DNA of 7,152 bases, taken from the NCBI GenBank assembly GCA_946539945.1, contig CAMNHX010000080.1:1-7152 (forward strand), read 5' to 3'. Numbering within the stretch: the first letter of the stretch is position 1; the number at the start of each line of letters is the position of its first letter. Position numbers and translations under genes: made by a program. This stretch comes from an uncultured Desulfobulbus sp. (GTDB lineage Bacteria; Desulfobacterota; Desulfobulbia; Desulfobulbales; Desulfobulbaceae). The notes beneath the pieces were generated by a model. It did no database searches and was not told where the DNA came from. It saw only the letters and a list, made by a program, of their open reading frames with translations. Of the stretch, positions 6,128-7,152 are shown in pieces.

Positions 6128-7152
6128 TCACCTGCCTCTGCTCTGCACCCGGGCAAGCTGGGCGTAGAGGTCTGTTTCCGGGTTCCAGCGCGGCAGGACG
6201 ACTTCTTCTGTTTGACCAGCCAAGGCGGCCCGAACCTTGGCTGGCGTGATTGGCAGCTGCGTCAGACGCAAGCCCACAGCATCAAAAATGGCGTTCAAAA
6301 TTGCGGTACAGCCCGCACTCTGAAAACCCTCGGCTGCCCCGGTTGCGCCAAAAGGCCCGTTGCTGCGCGGGGTTTCCACAAGGTCCACAGTCATGCGGTC
6401 TGGCACGTCCAGACAGCAGGGAATGCCTGCATCCACCGGGCCGCGCTGTCCCGGGTTGTCGCCCGGTACGGTGAGGGTAAAGCCCACAGCCTGGGCAAAG
6501 CCGCCCCAGACCTGCCCCAATACACTCTGACGCGAGACGATCCGGCCCACGTCGGCCACGATATGCGCTCCCAGAACTTGCACCTTGCCGCTTGCCGGAG
6601 ACACCGCCACTTCAGCCAGAAAAAGGGCAAAGTTCTGCTGAACCACACCCCAACCCTGACCACTTGCCGGATCAAGCCCTGTACCTGCAGCCCGGTACTG
6701 TCCCCGAAAGCGCGTGGGCAGCCCCAGTTCCCGCAGTTCCTGCCAGCTTCGAAAGCCTCGCGGTCCGCGCCGGACTGCCAGCATCTGCTCCGCTGCATCC
6801 CCAATGGCCAGGCCCACGGCGTGCAGACCCCGGTTGCTGGTGGTCGGGCCACTGTCCGGGCAGAGGGCGCTGTCATTCCGGGCCAGATGGATCTGACCAG
6901 GCGACAGTCCCAGAGGCTTGAGCGCCTGCAGCGCCAGCAGCACAGCGCCCAAGTCCGCGCCTTGCCCCAGTTCTGCCCAGGAACTGCACAGCAAAAGACT
7001 CCCGTCAGGCTGCAAAACCAGATCCACGGCTGCCTGGTCCGGACAGCCGGAAACCGTGTCGCCTCCCCAGGCCAGCCCTACACCGCGCCGCCAGTTTGCC
7101 CGGTCTTCCTGTCGAGCCGCACGCAAGGCCCGCTGATAGACTGGCCGCATCC
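6128..7152 (-). CDS. Molybdopterin-binding subunit of a xanthine dehydrogenase/aldehyde oxidoreductase family enzyme (C-terminal part, cut by window edge)
   Basis: About 340 C-terminal residues are visible and the reading frame is open to the right edge. The ATG at 7148-7150 is internal, because family members have several hundred more residues before this region. Numbering from that Met, one sees the cofactor loop E60-L-G-Q-G64, LGQVWGGFAQAVG (211-223), and the signature GPFGATGAAEG (266-275), whose E274 aligns with the catalytic base of molybdenum hydroxylases. ILNAIFDAVG...LPITPAKVRAAL is the typical end of the family. The enzyme hydroxylates aldehydes or N-heterocycles using a Mo-molybdopterin cofactor; Desulfovibrio aldehyde oxidoreductase (Mop) is the closest known type by name. 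Substrate-channel residues are mostly outside the window, so the substrate is open. It converges with the nucleotidase gene; FeS and FAD modules, if separate, are not seen here. Confidence 0.85.
   Translation of the reverse strand, partial: MRPVYQRALRAARQEDRANWRRGVGLAWGGDTVSGCPDQAAVDLVLQPDGSLLLCSSWAELGQGADLGAVLLALQALKPLGLSPGQIHLARNDSALCPDSGPTTSNRGLHAVGLAIGDAAEQMLAVRRGPRGFRSWQELRELGLPTRFRGQYRAAGTGLDPASGQGWGVVQQNFALFLAEVAVSPASGKVQVLGAHIVADVGRIVSRQSVLGQVWGGFAQAVGFTLTVPGDNPGQRGPVDAGIPCCLDVPDRMTVDLVETPRSNGPFGATGAAEGFQSAGCTAILNAIFDAVGLRLTQLPITPAKVRAALAGQTEEVVLPRWNPETDLYAQLARVQSRGR

Noticed and set aside
4452..6131. A 559-codon open frame on the minus strand opposite the nucleotidase gene
   Set aside because: It mirrors a gene with full family motifs, its own product is Gln/His-rich with no recognisable domain, and long antisense frames are expected in GC-rich DNA.
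6108..6136. GGCAGG/CCTGCC inverted repeat between the convergent stops as a bidirectional terminator
   Set aside because: Only 6 bp with a 17-base loop and no T-run on either side.

Overview
The window is GC-rich, gene-dense bacterial DNA. The gene families and their order suggest a Desulfovibrio-like sulfate reducer or a related former deltaproteobacterium. That assignment is an inference from three things: a cdaA-cdaR-glmM operon in a Gram-negative-looking context, the C-terminal part of a Desulfovibrio-type molybdenum hydroxylase, and a small AhpD-like protein. No marker gene fixes the taxon.

Layout from left to right. Positions 1-129 look like a promoter region: a tandem imperfect 20-bp direct repeat, an extended -10 box and a leader hairpin. 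They precede a 118-residue carboxymuconolactone decarboxylase (AhpD-like) protein at 130-486. A strong hairpin that could act as a terminator follows at 501-564, and then a structured gene-free stretch runs to 742. On the minus strand, 4051 down to 743 is a tight three-gene operon: cdaA (diadenylate cyclase), cdaR/ybbR (membrane-anchored regulator) and glmM (phosphoglucosamine mutase). Its genes overlap by 11 and 4 bases. A 328-bp divergent intergenic region (4052-4379) separates this operon from an exported 5'-nucleotidase/UshA-family enzyme at 4380-6095 on the plus strand. Converging on that gene, and cut by the right edge, is the C-terminal part of a xanthine dehydrogenase/aldehyde oxidoreductase-type molybdopterin subunit (6128 to beyond 7152, minus strand).

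How the genes may work together. CdaA makes c-di-AMP at the membrane, CdaR modulates it, and GlmM makes glucosamine-1-phosphate for peptidoglycan and LPS. This is the linkage of c-di-AMP and cell-wall synthesis known from Firmicutes. The divergent exported nucleotidase belongs to a superfamily that includes enzymes acting on extracellular cyclic dinucleotides and their products, so a role in recycling exported c-di-AMP is possible but unproven. The most unusual details are a 12-residue charged tandem repeat at the CdaR C-terminus, a DGG in place of the usual DGA motif in CdaA, and the arrayed direct repeats at the left edge. I found no mobile element, CRISPR array, tRNA or rRNA.
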